Below are positions 25,580 to 34,539 of a stretch of 64,000 nucleotides of DNA, piece after piece (position 1 is the first letter of the stretch; each line of letters begins with the position of its first letter). Location of the stretch: assembly GCF_024294805.1 (NCBI RefSeq), contig NZ_JANCLU010000001.1, positions 372,001-436,000 of the forward strand. The letters are read 5' to 3'. Made by a program: the position numbers and the translations under genes. Source of the stretch: Alsobacter ponti (GTDB taxonomy: Bacteria; Pseudomonadota; Alphaproteobacteria; Rhizobiales; Beijerinckiaceae). A model generated the notes under the pieces. It did not search any database. It saw only the letters and a program-made list of their open reading frames with translations, and was not told the origin of the DNA.

Positions 25580-26104
25580 TCAGACGAGATGGAGGTGCGG
25601 TTCGTTGCTCGACGCGCGCGGCGGGGGTGGCGTCTCGCGGTCGGCCGTCCAGCTCGGCTGCAGAACGCCGGTGTCGAGCCGCAGGCCCGCCGCGGCGAGG
25701 CGGCTGCCGAGGCGATGCGCCAGCATCAGCATGGTGCGGGACTGGATGATGTCGAGCTCCACCGCGCACTCCGCCGCGACGCGGTAGTGGCCGGTCTGCA
25801 TGGCGGCGATCATGCTCAGCAGGGAGAGTTCGTCGGGCGTGGCCTGCGGCGATCCGTCGGGATTGAAACTGAACGCGCCCGACGTGCGCAGCCGCAGCTC
25901 GTTGTCGACCATGAGCGCGTCCGACATCACGCCGTCGGCGGAACGTTCGCCGAGCCGCTCGCGGACGCTGGCGTCGGCCGCGTCGAGATGCGCCTGGTCG
26001 TAGCCGTGACGGAAGCGGTCGAAGCGGCGAAACAGGTTGACGACGAACAGCGCCGTCGGCGGCAGCAGAACATGGACTTGGGGCGGGAACGCGTGAATGG
26101 ACAT
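25580..26104 (-). CDS. Unknown protein under stress control
   Basis: 174 residues, no family recognised. A proline-rich hydrophobic start (PPQVHVLLPPTALFVVNLF), possibly a membrane-associated or amphipathic segment, is followed by a helical region (SMIAAMQTGHYRVAAECAVELDI) and a polar tail. The ATG at 26104 lies about 40 nt after the predicted start from a perfect EcfG promoter; an upstream in-frame ATG (26122) is possible. It is convergent with ligD. Confidence 0.65.
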   Translation of the reverse strand: MSIHAFPPQVHVLLPPTALFVVNLFRRFDRFRHGYDQAHLDAADASVRERLGERSADGVMSDALMVDNELRLRTSGAFSFNPDGSPQATPDELSLLSMIAAMQTGHYRVAAECAVELDIIQSRTMLMLAHRLGSRLAAAGLRLDTGVLQPSWTADRETPPPPRASSNEPHLHLV

Positions 26105-26153
26105 TGTGGCCTCGGGCGACAACGCGACCCTGGGGCCGCCGACAGGCTCTCAG

Positions 26154-26178
26154 AACGTCATGCTTACGTCATAGTTCC
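26154..26178 (-). promoter_or_regulatory. EcfG-type promoter of the 25580-26104 gene
   Basis: Minus strand GGAAC (26178-26174), 16-nt spacer, CGTT (26157-26154). It is divergent from the promoter at 26217. Confidence 0.82.
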
Positions 26179-26216
26179 CGGATCGGCCCGCCGCGCTTCG
26201 GCGGCCGCGCGGCGCC

Positions 26217-26241
26217 GGAACCTCGCCCGGATGGTGACGTT
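26217..26241 (+). promoter_or_regulatory. EcfG-type promoter of the 26316 small membrane protein
   Basis: GGAAC (26217-26221), 16-nt spacer, CGTT (26238-26241). Confidence 0.82.
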
Positions 26242-26315
26242 GCCCCAGCCCAGGGCGAGGCGCGCCGCGCGCCAAAGCCCATGCGCCAGACACGGGCAAA
26301 GAACGGGAGTGTTTC

Positions 26316-26498
26316 ATGGACACGAACCATCAGGCTCGGCCGATCCGCGGCGCGGAGGAGCCGCAGCGAGCGAACGTCAACGAAGCCCGCCAGGCGGTCA
26401 CGGGACACAACGTACGCTACGTGCTCTTCACGGCTCTCGCGCTTCTGCTTGTGGCGTTCGTCATCCTGTACTTCACCGTCGGCACCAGCTGGCGATAG
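26316..26498 (+). CDS. Small single-span membrane protein under stress control
   Basis: 60 residues: a polar, charged N-terminus (about 1-34) and one transmembrane helix near the C-terminus (YVLFTALALLLVAFVILYF). A short periplasmic tail follows. No family recognised. It lies between two EcfG promoters, its own at 26217 and that of the downstream kinase at 26521. Confidence 0.65.
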   Translation: MDTNHQARPIRGAEEPQRANVNEARQAVTGHNVRYVLFTALALLLVAFVILYFTVGTSWR

Positions 26499-26520
26499 AG
26501 GCCGAGAAGATCGCGCGGAT

Positions 26521-26545
26521 CGGAACCAAGATCGCGTTTGTTCGT
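26521..26545 (+). promoter_or_regulatory. EcfG-type promoter of the CHASE3/PAS kinase gene
   Basis: GGAAC (26521-26525), 16-nt spacer, CGTT (26542-26545), about 57 nt before the predicted ATG region. Confidence 0.85.
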
Positions 26546-26609
26546 TGAAGAAGGCGGGAACACGACCGTTCGCCGCATGCCGCGTTCCGCCTGACAGGGC
26601 CTGTGGAGA

Positions 26610-29168
26610 ATGAGCGACAAGAACACGGGCCGACTGGCGACCGGTCGGAGCGCGTTCCGGCTTGCGTCTGGACGGATCCCCGCAGGCGAACGGCTTCAGC
26701 TACGTTACGGCGGGCTGTTCTCGGTGATCGGAGTCCTGCTGCTGCTGCTCGCCGCCTTTGCGGTGGGCCTGGCGGTGAACGACACCAATCGGCAGATGCT
26801 CAATTTCAGCCGGGCCAACCTCGTGGGGCAGCAGGCCCTGCGCGCCGCCTCGATCCTCAACGAAATGGAAGCCGCCGAACGCGGCTACGTGCTGACCGGC
26901 GACGACGGTCTTCGCGGCTCGTTCCGCACTGCCAGCGAGGAGCTGACCCGGCTCGTCGACGGGCTGGAGCCGCTCACCATGGCCGGCGAGCAGCGTCAAA
27001 GGCTGGAGCGCCTGCAGGGCCTCGTGCGCGATCAGATCGTCCGGGCCGGACATATCGTCGCGCTGGTGGGGGAGGGCCGCAACGATACGGCGGTCGAACG
27101 CCTGCGCCAGGAAGCGCAGGCCGATCCGATGGTCGAATTGAAGGGCGTTCTGGGCGACTTCATCGCCGGCAACGAACGGTCGCGCGAGGCCGCCGAGACC
27201 GAGTACGAAACGGCCTCGCGCCGCCAGCTCTACGCGGCCATGGGCGCGGCATTCGCCATTCTCGTCTTCGGCCTCCACCAGGTCACCAACACCTACCGCT
27301 TCATGCGCCAGCTCAGTTCCAGCCAGACGCAATTGCGGCAGGCGAATATCGGCTTGGAGGACCAGGTCGCCACGCGGACCGAGGAGCTGGCGGAAACCGT
27401 GATGCGCTTCCAGGTGGCGCTGCGGGCCGCCAACGTCGTCGTGTTCTCCCAGGATGCCGAGCGACGATTCACGTGGAGCAGCCGCGACATTCTCGGCGCG
27501 TCTCCGTCCTGGGTCATCGGCAAGCGCGAGGAGGAGGTGTTCGACCCCGACGTCGCCGCCGCGGTCGCGCCGGTGAAGGAAGCCGTGCTGGCGACAGAAG
27601 AGGCGCAGGATTATCAGTACGGCGCGAGGGTCGATGGCGAGCAGCGCTGGTTCCGCTCGCGCGCCGAGCCGCTGCGCGACGAGGACGGCCGGGTGGTCGG
27701 GATCGTCGGCGCAGTGATCGACGTCACCTCCGAGCGGGAGGCCGAGCGCCGCAGCGCGGAGACCAGCCGGGAACTCGCCGAAACGTTGCGGCGTCTCGAC
27801 GTAGCCATGCGCGGGGCCGACATCTTCGTTTTCACCGAGGGGCCCGACCGCCGGATCACCTTCGCGAGCCCGGATTTCCTGGGCCGACCGGCCGCTTCGC
27901 TGATCGGCCTGCGCGACGAGGACTTCCTGCCGGCAGATGTCGCCGCCCGGGTCACGGCCATCAAGGCGAGCGTCGCGCGCGACGGAGAGCCCATCGTCGC
28001 GGACCTGCCGGTGCTCCGGCTCGCCGACGGCGCTGAACGATGGATGAAGCTGCGCGTCGAGCGCCTGCGCGACGGCGGGGCCGGACAGACCACGCTCATC
28101 GGCTGCGCCGTCGATGTGACGCGCGAGAAAACCTCGGAGCATCGCCTGCGCGCGCTGACGGACGAGCTCGACCAGACCATCCAGCGGTTCCAGATCGCCT
28201 TGCGGGGAGCGGACGTCACCGTCTTCACGCAGGATCGCGACCTGCGTTTCACATGGCTCAGCTCCGACACCAAGGGCCCCGACGGCGAGTCCATCGTCGG
28301 GCGCACGGAGGACGAGATCCTGGTTCCCGAGCTTGCCTCGAGGATGCGCCAGTTCAAGATGACGGCGTTGAGTTCCGGAGAACCGCAGCACGGGGAATTC
28401 CGCTATATCCTTCCCGACGGTGACCGCTGGTATTTCGTGCGCGTCGAGGCGCAGCGCGACGAGATTGGCGAAGTGAACGGCCTGCTCGGCGCGGCGGTGG
28501 ACGTCACCGAACGGCGTCAACGCGAGCTGCACAATCGCGTCCTCCTGCGCGAGCTGACGCACCGGACCAAGAACCTGCTGGCGGTGGTGCAGGCGATGGC
28601 CCGCCAGACGTTGACCGCCAGTTCGTCGGCGCGGGACTTCGAGGCCCGCTTTTCCGGCCGCCTCCTCGGACTGGCGCGGTCGCTCGACATCCTGGTCGAC
28701 GAGAACTGGGAGGGCGCCCTCGTCGCGGAATTGGTCCGCTCGCAACTCGATCACTACAGCGACGTGATCGGAACGCGGATCGTGCTGGACGGGCCCGAAT
28801 TGCTGCTCGAGCCGGAAGCGGCGCAGCAGATCGGCCTTGCCCTGCACGAACTGTCCACCAACTCGGCGCGGTACGGCGCGCTGTCCGACGACAAGGGCCG
28901 GGTCTTCGTCACCTGGTGGCGAACCACGGGGCCGGGCGAAGGCCGCTTCCACTTCGAGTGGGTGGAGCGCGGCGGCCCGGCGGTGCAGCGGCCAGAGCGG
29001 AAGGGTTTTGGCCATGCCGTGCTGGAGCGCCTGGTGCCGCGAGGCCTCGGCGGCGCGGCGACGCTCGACCTTGCTTCCGAGGGGCTGGTGTGGCGGCTCG
29101 AGGTGCCCGACACCTATCTGAGCAAGCCGGGCGACGCCCCGCGGCCGATGAAGATATGGGCCGGCTGA
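26610..29168 (+). CDS. HWE/HRXXN histidine kinase with CHASE3 and three PAS domains
   Basis: 852 residues: membrane helix (about 36-56), CHASE3-like extracytoplasmic domain (to about 205), second helix (about 210-226), three PAS/PAC repeats of similar sequence (about 262-390, 393-520, 523-640), then an HWE kinase core with His651 in HRTKN and the WVE (WxE) motif; N-box HELSTN. The repeats share openings such as RFQVALRAA, RFQIALRGA and RLDVAMRGA, so they probably arose by internal duplication. HRXXN kinases feed PhyR. EcfG-controlled. The ligand is unknown. Confidence 0.88.
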   Translation: MSDKNTGRLATGRSAFRLASGRIPAGERLQLRYGGLFSVIGVLLLLLAAFAVGLAVNDTNRQMLNFSRANLVGQQALRAASILNEMEAAERGYVLTGDDGLRGSFRTASEELTRLVDGLEPLTMAGEQRQRLERLQGLVRDQIVRAGHIVALVGEGRNDTAVERLRQEAQADPMVELKGVLGDFIAGNERSREAAETEYETASRRQLYAAMGAAFAILVFGLHQVTNTYRFMRQLSSSQTQLRQANIGLEDQVATRTEELAETVMRFQVALRAANVVVFSQDAERRFTWSSRDILGASPSWVIGKREEEVFDPDVAAAVAPVKEAVLATEEAQDYQYGARVDGEQRWFRSRAEPLRDEDGRVVGIVGAVIDVTSEREAERRSAETSRELAETLRRLDVAMRGADIFVFTEGPDRRITFASPDFLGRPAASLIGLRDEDFLPADVAARVTAIKASVARDGEPIVADLPVLRLADGAERWMKLRVERLRDGGAGQTTLIGCAVDVTREKTSEHRLRALTDELDQTIQRFQIALRGADVTVFTQDRDLRFTWLSSDTKGPDGESIVGRTEDEILVPELASRMRQFKMTALSSGEPQHGEFRYILPDGDRWYFVRVEAQRDEIGEVNGLLGAAVDVTERRQRELHNRVLLRELTHRTKNLLAVVQAMARQTLTASSSARDFEARFSGRLLGLARSLDILVDENWEGALVAELVRSQLDHYSDVIGTRIVLDGPELLLEPEAAQQIGLALHELSTNSARYGALSDDKGRVFVTWWRTTGPGEGRFHFEWVERGGPAVQRPERKGFGHAVLERLVPRGLGGAATLDLASEGLVWRLEVPDTYLSKPGDAPRPMKIWAG

Positions 29169-29169
29169 G

Positions 29170-30492
29170 TCAGGGGTTCGTGCTGACCGCGCCCTCGTTG
29201 GCGCGGCGTCGGGCTTCCCGCTGCTCGCGGAACTGCTCGCGGCGCTCCACGGCCCACTGATCGTCGGTGGACTCAGGCATCACCAGCGGCACGCCGAGGC
29301 ACACGCTCTGGGCAGGAAGCACCGTGTTCCAGTCCTCGATGAGCTTGCGGTAGGCGCGCCCCACCGGCCGGATCTTGCGGTCGAGGTCGTAGAGGCCGAG
29401 CGGGTTGACGCGACCGTTGGGCTCCCGAAGCGCCGTGTCCCAGTCGACCTGGTCGGTCAGCGAGTACCAGGTGAAGCCCACGATGGGCACGCCGCTGTTG
29501 CGAACGCGCAGCACGTTGGCCCACTGCTTCCAAAGCCAGTTCACCGCCTCGTCGCCAAGCTTGCCCTGCGAGATGTTGGTCTCGGTGTGCATCACGGGCA
29601 GGCGGTAGCGGTCGTAGTACTGGCGGGTGATCTCGTTGTAGCCGAACACCTCCATGGCGGCGCGGGTGGAGCCGTCGGCCATCACGCGGTGCTCGTTGGT
29701 GACGTAGTAGTCGTTCCCCATGATGCAGTGATGCTTGAGGGTGTTGTTCATGAAGAACGCGTACTCGGCCCGCGTCATGCCGTTGTCGAGCAGGAACTCG
29801 TACATGTCCGAGTTGACGCGGATGCCGTAGTTCAGGTCCAGCGAGAGAAAGCGCCGGGAGTTCATCGTCTCGGCATGGGCGATGGCCGAAGGGCCTTCGG
29901 CGTGGAAATATTCCGACGACTCGCTCTGCACGAAAATCGCGTCCGGCCGCACGTCGAGGATGGCGTGCATGGCGAGCACGTTGGCCTTCACGATGGTCTT
30001 CAGCGCCGTCACGAATGGCCCGTCGCCGGTCAGCTGCTCGTTCCACCATCCATAGGCCGCCGAGAAGGTGGCGCAGATGAACATCTCGTTCACCGGCGTA
30101 TAGAGCTGAACCCAAGGGTAGCGTTCCGCGAAGGCGCGGGCGTACTTGGCGAACGCGCCCGGAAAGTCGGGGTTCTGGAAATTGCCGATCCAGTCGGGCA
30201 CGCCGAAGTGGCAGAGGTCGACGATCGGCACGATGCCGAGCCGGCGAATTTCCTCGAAGGCCTCGTCGGTGAAGCTCCAGTCATAGCGGTCGGCGGCGGG
30301 ATTGACGCGGTAGTAGGGCGGTCCGTAGCGCAGCATCTTGACGCCGATTTCCGAAACGAGCGCAAAGTCCTCGCGCCAGTGCTCGTAATGTCCGCACTTC
30401 TCCATTTCATCGACGCGGGTGGCCCCGCCGTGGATGGTCGGCTGGCTGTTCTCGATCCCGGTCGCGAACATGAAGAAGGGGGCTACGGCCAT
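29170..30492 (-). CDS. Glycoside hydrolase family 1 enzyme (beta-glycosidase)
   Basis: 440 residues, TIM barrel. Acid/base Glu136 in TPVNE and nucleophile Glu304 in HTETN (the GH1 TxNE and TEN motifs). No signal peptide, so cytoplasmic. The start at 30492 fits the fold; a longer frame upstream is not needed. It stops one base after the kinase gene on the opposite strand. A perfect EcfG promoter precedes it, so this is a stress-induced beta-glycosidase; substrate unknown, possibly a compatible-solute or glycan glucoside (inference). Confidence 0.82.
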   Translation of the reverse strand: MAVAPFFMFATGIENSQPTIHGGATRVDEMEKCGHYEHWREDFALVSEIGVKMLRYGPPYYRVNPAADRYDWSFTDEAFEEIRRLGIVPIVDLCHFGVPDWIGNFQNPDFPGAFAKYARAFAERYPWVQLYTPVNEMFICATFSAAYGWWNEQLTGDGPFVTALKTIVKANVLAMHAILDVRPDAIFVQSESSEYFHAEGPSAIAHAETMNSRRFLSLDLNYGIRVNSDMYEFLLDNGMTRAEYAFFMNNTLKHHCIMGNDYYVTNEHRVMADGSTRAAMEVFGYNEITRQYYDRYRLPVMHTETNISQGKLGDEAVNWLWKQWANVLRVRNSGVPIVGFTWYSLTDQVDWDTALREPNGRVNPLGLYDLDRKIRPVGRAYRKLIEDWNTVLPAQSVCLGVPLVMPESTDDQWAVERREQFREQREARRRANEGAVSTNP

Positions 30493-30535
30493 GTCAGTCC
30501 CGCCGGCCGGCGCGCAGCGCCGCTTTCGGTCTGTC

Positions 30536-30560
30536 AACGGCCCAGGCCGCGCCGCGTTCC
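30536..30560 (-). promoter_or_regulatory. EcfG-type promoter of the GH1 gene
   Basis: Minus strand GGAAC (30560-30556), 16-nt spacer, CGTT (30539-30536). Confidence 0.82.
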
Positions 30561-30603
30561 AACAGCGGGACGCGCATACAAACGGCGACAATTTGACTCA
30601 CCG

Positions 30604-30628
30604 GGAACAGCGTTCGCGGCTCTCCGTT
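30604..30628 (+). promoter_or_regulatory. EcfG-type promoter of the 30659 gene
   Basis: GGAAC (30604-30608), 16-nt spacer, CGTT (30625-30628). Divergent from the GH1 promoter. Confidence 0.82.
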
Positions 30629-30658
30629 GTCGGGCAGGTCTCACGCGGAGCGCTTGTC

Positions 30659-30928
30659 ATGGACGACCGGAAGAGGATCGCCCGTTTCGTCGGGATGAAT
30701 TTCGGGCTGGGCGCGGTCATCGGCTTTGCCTTCGTCGCCGCCATCCTCGTGCTCGACGTGAGCGGGCTGCGCAGCATCGCGGCCACCACGGAGGGCGGCG
30801 CGATGGCGGTCATGCTCCTGCTGATGGGGTGCGTGAGCCTTGCGACCGGGGCCATGTTGTCCACCGCGCCGGCCGACGATCCGCGCCCTGTTCCCGTCCG
30901 CTCCGGGGCGCGGGACCGCCGCCGCTGA
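30659..30928 (+). CDS. Small two-span membrane protein under stress control
   Basis: 89 residues. Two hydrophobic helices (about 14-33 NFGLGAVIGFAFVAAILVL and about 48-66 AMAVMLLLMGCVSLATGAML) are joined by a short loop, and a basic Arg-rich tail (SGARDRRR) follows. No family recognised. The predicted transcript start is close to the ATG (about 25 nt). It is convergent with the GH2 gene. Confidence 0.62.
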   Translation: MDDRKRIARFVGMNFGLGAVIGFAFVAAILVLDVSGLRSIAATTEGGAMAVMLLLMGCVSLATGAMLSTAPADDPRPVPVRSGARDRRR

Positions 30929-30982
30929 ATCCAACCTGTCGGCCGAGGTCGCGCCGTCACCCGGCGCGCCGGGGCTCAGGGG

Positions 30983-33718
30983 TCAGGCGGCCTCCTCGTC
31001 GTTGGCGTGGGCCGCCATGCGGGCGGCCGCAAGCCCGATCAGCCGATGCAGGAGCAGCGTGGCGGTCGGATCTTCGCCGGCGCGATCGCGGAGCACCCGG
31101 AAAGTCGACGCGACGAACTTGCCCTTGCCGTAGGCGCGCTCGACCGACAGCGCGACGGGCTTGTGGATCCACCCGATGACCATGCCGGCGTGAACGCGGG
31201 AGTGGAAGTCGAGCAGGTTGCAGCCCACCATGACATGGGTGGGAATGACGCGATCGAACGTCTCATCGATCAGCGGGCCGCCGGGGAAATCCGCGAAAGC
31301 TCCGCTGCGCACCAGCCAGGCGAAGGTCGACGCCCAGTCGCCCGCCCACAGCGTGCCGTCGCGGGCCACGACCCGGACGTTCTGCCAGTGCGGGAAGAAC
31401 GGGTAGAGCTGGCCCTCGCCGGTCGGCAGGTAGACGAGGCGGCCGCCCTCGCGCACCCACGCCACGATGGCGCGGTCCACTTCCGTAGCGACCACGAGTT
31501 CCGCTTCCCGCATCGAGGGGGCCAGCCGATAGCCGAGCAGGGCGAGGCGCTCGCGGATGTCGGCTTCCGGCGACCACACGACCACGTCGGCGAGCGCGCC
31601 GCCCGAAGGGCGGGGATGCAGCGCGGGCGCGATGCGGTTCTCGGCGAGAACCGTTCCCTCGTCGTCGACGAGGCGGAAGTCGAGCGCCACGCCGCGCGCC
31701 GAAGTTGCGTCGGGAAGCTGAACGCCGACCACGCCGATGTCCGCCACCTCGCCCGGCGGGAGCGCCGGCACGGCCCAGCTGCGGGCCGACTCTCCGTCAA
31801 TGCTGAGCTCCACGCGGCAGCCGTCCAGCACGGGGCCGGCGCCGTGGGCGACCGTGAGGTCGATGTTCATCGTCTCGCCCGACCAGTACGACATGCGCTC
31901 CCAGCGCGGCACCACGACGGTGTCGGCGTTGATGCGCGCGAACTCGCCGTGGAAGACGCGCGGATTCCGGCGCATGTCGAGCAAGCCGTTCGACTCCCAA
32001 TGGGCGTCGGTGAACTCGGTGATGACATAGCCGCCGAGCGCCGGCCGGCGGCGCATCGTCTCGATCTCGTATTTCAACGCCCGGTACTGCTGCCACTGCG
32101 CGGCCACGACGAAGCCGCGCAGGTCGCCGAACACGCGGTCGAGGCTCCAGTCGGCGAAGCGGTTCTCGATGCCGTGGGCGTACATCACGCCCTCGCCCCA
32201 GTCGTGGCCGGTCTCGAACCACCAGGGCTCGCGTCCGTCGGCGTCGCGCAGGTCGTCGGGGTGGGGCAGGCCCCAGTTGCCGAACTCCGAGCACATCAGC
32301 GGCTCGCTGCCGCGGATTACGGCGTCTCCCTCCGGGCTGTAGAGCCAGGACGCGCGGCTCGCCAGTTCGTCGACGAAGGCGTCCCAGGCCCGCCTGTTGT
32401 CGGGGAAGGCGGCGTAGAAGTGGTAGTCCGCGATGTCCGTCTCGACGTGGAAGCTGGGCGCCAGCGGCGAGTTGTCGACCACGAGGCGCGAGGGATCGTA
32501 GGCCTTCAGCCACGCATAGGTGCGCTTCAGCCAGGCGCGATGGTCGCCGTCGTGGACGAGGTCGACGCCCCAGTTCTCGTTGATGATCGTCCAGATGATG
32601 ATGGAAGGGTGGTTGCCGTCCCTGTCGACAATGCCCTTCAGCAGCGTTTCCTTGCGCTGGCGGGAGCGCTCCGTCGACAGGCCGCCATTCGGCAGCTCGG
32701 TCCAGATCAGCAGGCCGATGCGGTCGGCGACCTCGTAATAGCGGGGATCGGCCGCCTTGATGTGGCAGCGCAGGCAGTTCAGGCCCAGCTCCTTCGCCTT
32801 GCGGAACTGGTCCTCGAGGAACTCCACCGAGGGGACTGTGCAGATCGTGTCGGGGTAGTAGTCCTGGTCCAGCGCGGCGCGCAGGAAGATCGGCTCGCCG
32901 TTGAGGTAGATGCGGCCGTTGCGCGTCTCGACCGTGCGGAAGCCGAAGCGGTCGCTCTTCTCGTCGAGGACCGCGCCGTCCCGGTCGAGCGACGCCTCGA
33001 GACGGTAGAGGTTCGGCTTCTCGGGCGACCAGGGGCGCACGTCGGGGACGGTCAGGACCAGCGAGAACTCCTCGTCTCCCGGCATCACCGGCTCGGACGC
33101 GGACGCCGCCACGCGGCCATCGGGTCCGACCACCCGCAGCTTCAGCGTGTGCTGGGCGGCCAGCGCGCGATGGAAGAACACGGTGGCGCGGACCTCCCCC
33201 GTTCCCAGGTCGGAAGCGATGCGCAGCCGCGACATATGGTCCGGATTGCGCCGCTGGATCGTCACCGACTGCCAGATCCCGGAGAGCGGGCCGTACCAGC
33301 TCTGCTTGCCGAACGGGATCTCCGCGAAGGGCGCTTCCGGGAACGCGGCGGGGTTGTCGGTGGGGCTCTCGACGCGGACCTTCAATTCGTTGCGGCCCTC
33401 GACGAGGTACTCGCTGACGTCGAAAGCGAAGGGCAGGAAGCCGCCGCGGTGCTCGCCGATCGGCGTGCCGTTGAGCCATGCCTTGGTATGGTGGAACACC
33501 GCCCCGAAGTGCAGGAACAGGCGGCCGGACTTGAAGCCCACCGGAACGTCGAACTCGCGCCGGTAGATGCCGATGCCGGCGCGCATGCGCAGATCCGGGA
33601 ACTGCGCCTGCCAGGGGCCCGGCACGGCGATCCGGCGCACCGTCACCGGCTCCACCTGCCGGTCGTCGGCGACGTACAGGAAGTCCCACTGGCCATCGAG
33701 GCAGATTTCGGAAGTCAT
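30983..33718 (-). CDS. Glycoside hydrolase family 2 enzyme (beta-galactosidase/glucuronidase-like)
   Basis: 911 residues: jelly-roll sugar-binding domain (about 1-185), immunoglobulin-like domain (about 190-285), TIM barrel (about 286-600) and a large C-terminal region (about 610-900) that includes a glutamine-amidotransferase-like beta/alpha segment. Acid/base Glu381 in INENWG and nucleophile Glu478 in CSEFGNWG. No signal peptide. No EcfG box precedes it. Substrate not predictable. It sits beside GH1 and a GT/Glf pair, which suggests glycan turnover. Confidence 0.88.
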   Translation of the reverse strand: MTSEICLDGQWDFLYVADDRQVEPVTVRRIAVPGPWQAQFPDLRMRAGIGIYRREFDVPVGFKSGRLFLHFGAVFHHTKAWLNGTPIGEHRGGFLPFAFDVSEYLVEGRNELKVRVESPTDNPAAFPEAPFAEIPFGKQSWYGPLSGIWQSVTIQRRNPDHMSRLRIASDLGTGEVRATVFFHRALAAQHTLKLRVVGPDGRVAASASEPVMPGDEEFSLVLTVPDVRPWSPEKPNLYRLEASLDRDGAVLDEKSDRFGFRTVETRNGRIYLNGEPIFLRAALDQDYYPDTICTVPSVEFLEDQFRKAKELGLNCLRCHIKAADPRYYEVADRIGLLIWTELPNGGLSTERSRQRKETLLKGIVDRDGNHPSIIIWTIINENWGVDLVHDGDHRAWLKRTYAWLKAYDPSRLVVDNSPLAPSFHVETDIADYHFYAAFPDNRRAWDAFVDELASRASWLYSPEGDAVIRGSEPLMCSEFGNWGLPHPDDLRDADGREPWWFETGHDWGEGVMYAHGIENRFADWSLDRVFGDLRGFVVAAQWQQYRALKYEIETMRRRPALGGYVITEFTDAHWESNGLLDMRRNPRVFHGEFARINADTVVVPRWERMSYWSGETMNIDLTVAHGAGPVLDGCRVELSIDGESARSWAVPALPPGEVADIGVVGVQLPDATSARGVALDFRLVDDEGTVLAENRIAPALHPRPSGGALADVVVWSPEADIRERLALLGYRLAPSMREAELVVATEVDRAIVAWVREGGRLVYLPTGEGQLYPFFPHWQNVRVVARDGTLWAGDWASTFAWLVRSGAFADFPGGPLIDETFDRVIPTHVMVGCNLLDFHSRVHAGMVIGWIHKPVALSVERAYGKGKFVASTFRVLRDRAGEDPTATLLLHRLIGLAAARMAAHANDEEAA

Positions 33719-33785
33719 GAACGGATCCCGGCGGAGTGTCGTGTGCGGAAGGGGGGAGAGGCGTCGGTCGCGCGGGGCGCGTCCC

Positions 33786-34166
33786 TCAGGAGCGGTGGGC
33801 CTGGTAGTAGGCGTCGACCCGCACCCACCAGTCGTCGTCCATCGCCTCGTGATCCGGCAAATAGATCGGCGCGTCGCGCAGCGTCTCGCGGGGCAGGGAC
33901 ACGGTGATGCAGTCGCTCGAGGGGTCGTGCCGGCACGTTTCGAAAGGAATGACGCGGCAGTCGTCGCCCACGCGCGGCATGCTGCCGAAGCAGACCACGG
34001 CGAACAGGACGCGGCCGGTCGCGTCGTCGATCACGAGATCGACAAGCTTGCCCACGGCGTGACCGCCGGCGCAGCGCACCGTCTTGTTCAGGCAGGGAGG
34101 ACACTCTGGCGGGAGCTCGCCGTGGCGCCAGGCCCAGTGGCCGGGCCGCCGTGCCGCAATCATCAT
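33786..34166 (-). CDS. PRC-barrel-domain protein under stress control
   Basis: 126 residues. A cysteine pair (CPPC, about residue 21) precedes a PRC-barrel-like beta unit (VGKLVDLVIDDATGRVLFAVV). The ATG at 34166 follows AGGAGG. PRC-barrel proteins in rhizobia are often soluble stress-induced proteins; the role is unclear. The EcfG promoter lies about 22 bp upstream, giving a short leader. Confidence 0.75.
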   Translation of the reverse strand: MMIAARRPGHWAWRHGELPPECPPCLNKTVRCAGGHAVGKLVDLVIDDATGRVLFAVVCFGSMPRVGDDCRVIPFETCRHDPSSDCITVSLPRETLRDAPIYLPDHEAMDDDWWVRVDAYYQAHRS

Positions 34167-34187
34167 TGCCGCCTCCTGGAAGTGCTC

Positions 34188-34212
34188 AACGTGTCGCAAC
34201 GGCCAAGGTTCC
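34188..34212 (-). promoter_or_regulatory. EcfG-type promoter of the PRC-barrel gene
   Basis: Minus strand GGAAC (34212-34208), 16-nt spacer, CGTT (34191-34188). Confidence 0.82.
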
Positions 34213-34400
34213 CTTCGGTCAATCGACGAATAGCGGTCCACGGCGCTCGAGGCCATCCGTGTAAACCCGGCCAGACACAGAAATCTTGCGGCTTTTCAAT
34301 GACATGGCGAAGTTCAAGCTTGCTTTGGTAAGGATGTGGACGGTCGCGATGAGGCCGTTTTTCCGCTTCGCTTTGGCCCGAGTGCGGGGCTGTTCGGCCG

Positions 34401-34425
34401 GGAACTTCGCTCCGGCGGCGACGTT
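34401..34425 (+). promoter_or_regulatory. EcfG-type promoter of the glycosyltransferase-glf operon
   Basis: GGAAC (34401-34405), 16-nt spacer, CGTT (34422-34425). The predicted leader to the ATG at 34540 is about 108 nt and contains a terminator-like hairpin. Confidence 0.82.
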
Positions 34426-34480
34426 AACTCCAAGCCCGCTCGTCCGGGATCAACGCTTCCGGCTTTCCGAGAGCTCGTAA

Positions 34481-34518
34481 ACGCAGGCGCCGTGCGCCTG
34501 GGCGTGCAATCTTTTTTT
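34481..34518 (+). terminator. Terminator-like hairpin plus T7 in the glycosyltransferase leader
   Basis: CAGGCGC-CGT-GCGCCTG (34484-34500), extendable by 3 bp across a GG bulge, then seven T residues (34512-34518). It lies between the EcfG promoter and the ATG, so it could attenuate the operon or end a short (about 87-nt) RNA. Confidence 0.5.
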
Positions 34519-34539
34519 GAATAAGGACAGTGGTCAGCC

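Noticed and set aside
31007-33907. 966-codon open frame opposite the GH2 gene
   Set aside because: Antisense of an intact GH2 enzyme with both catalytic Glu residues; no recognisable domain.
34336-34524. Small ORF in the glycosyltransferase leader
   Set aside because: Starts upstream of the EcfG promoter, has no ribosome site and ends in the poly-T terminator region.
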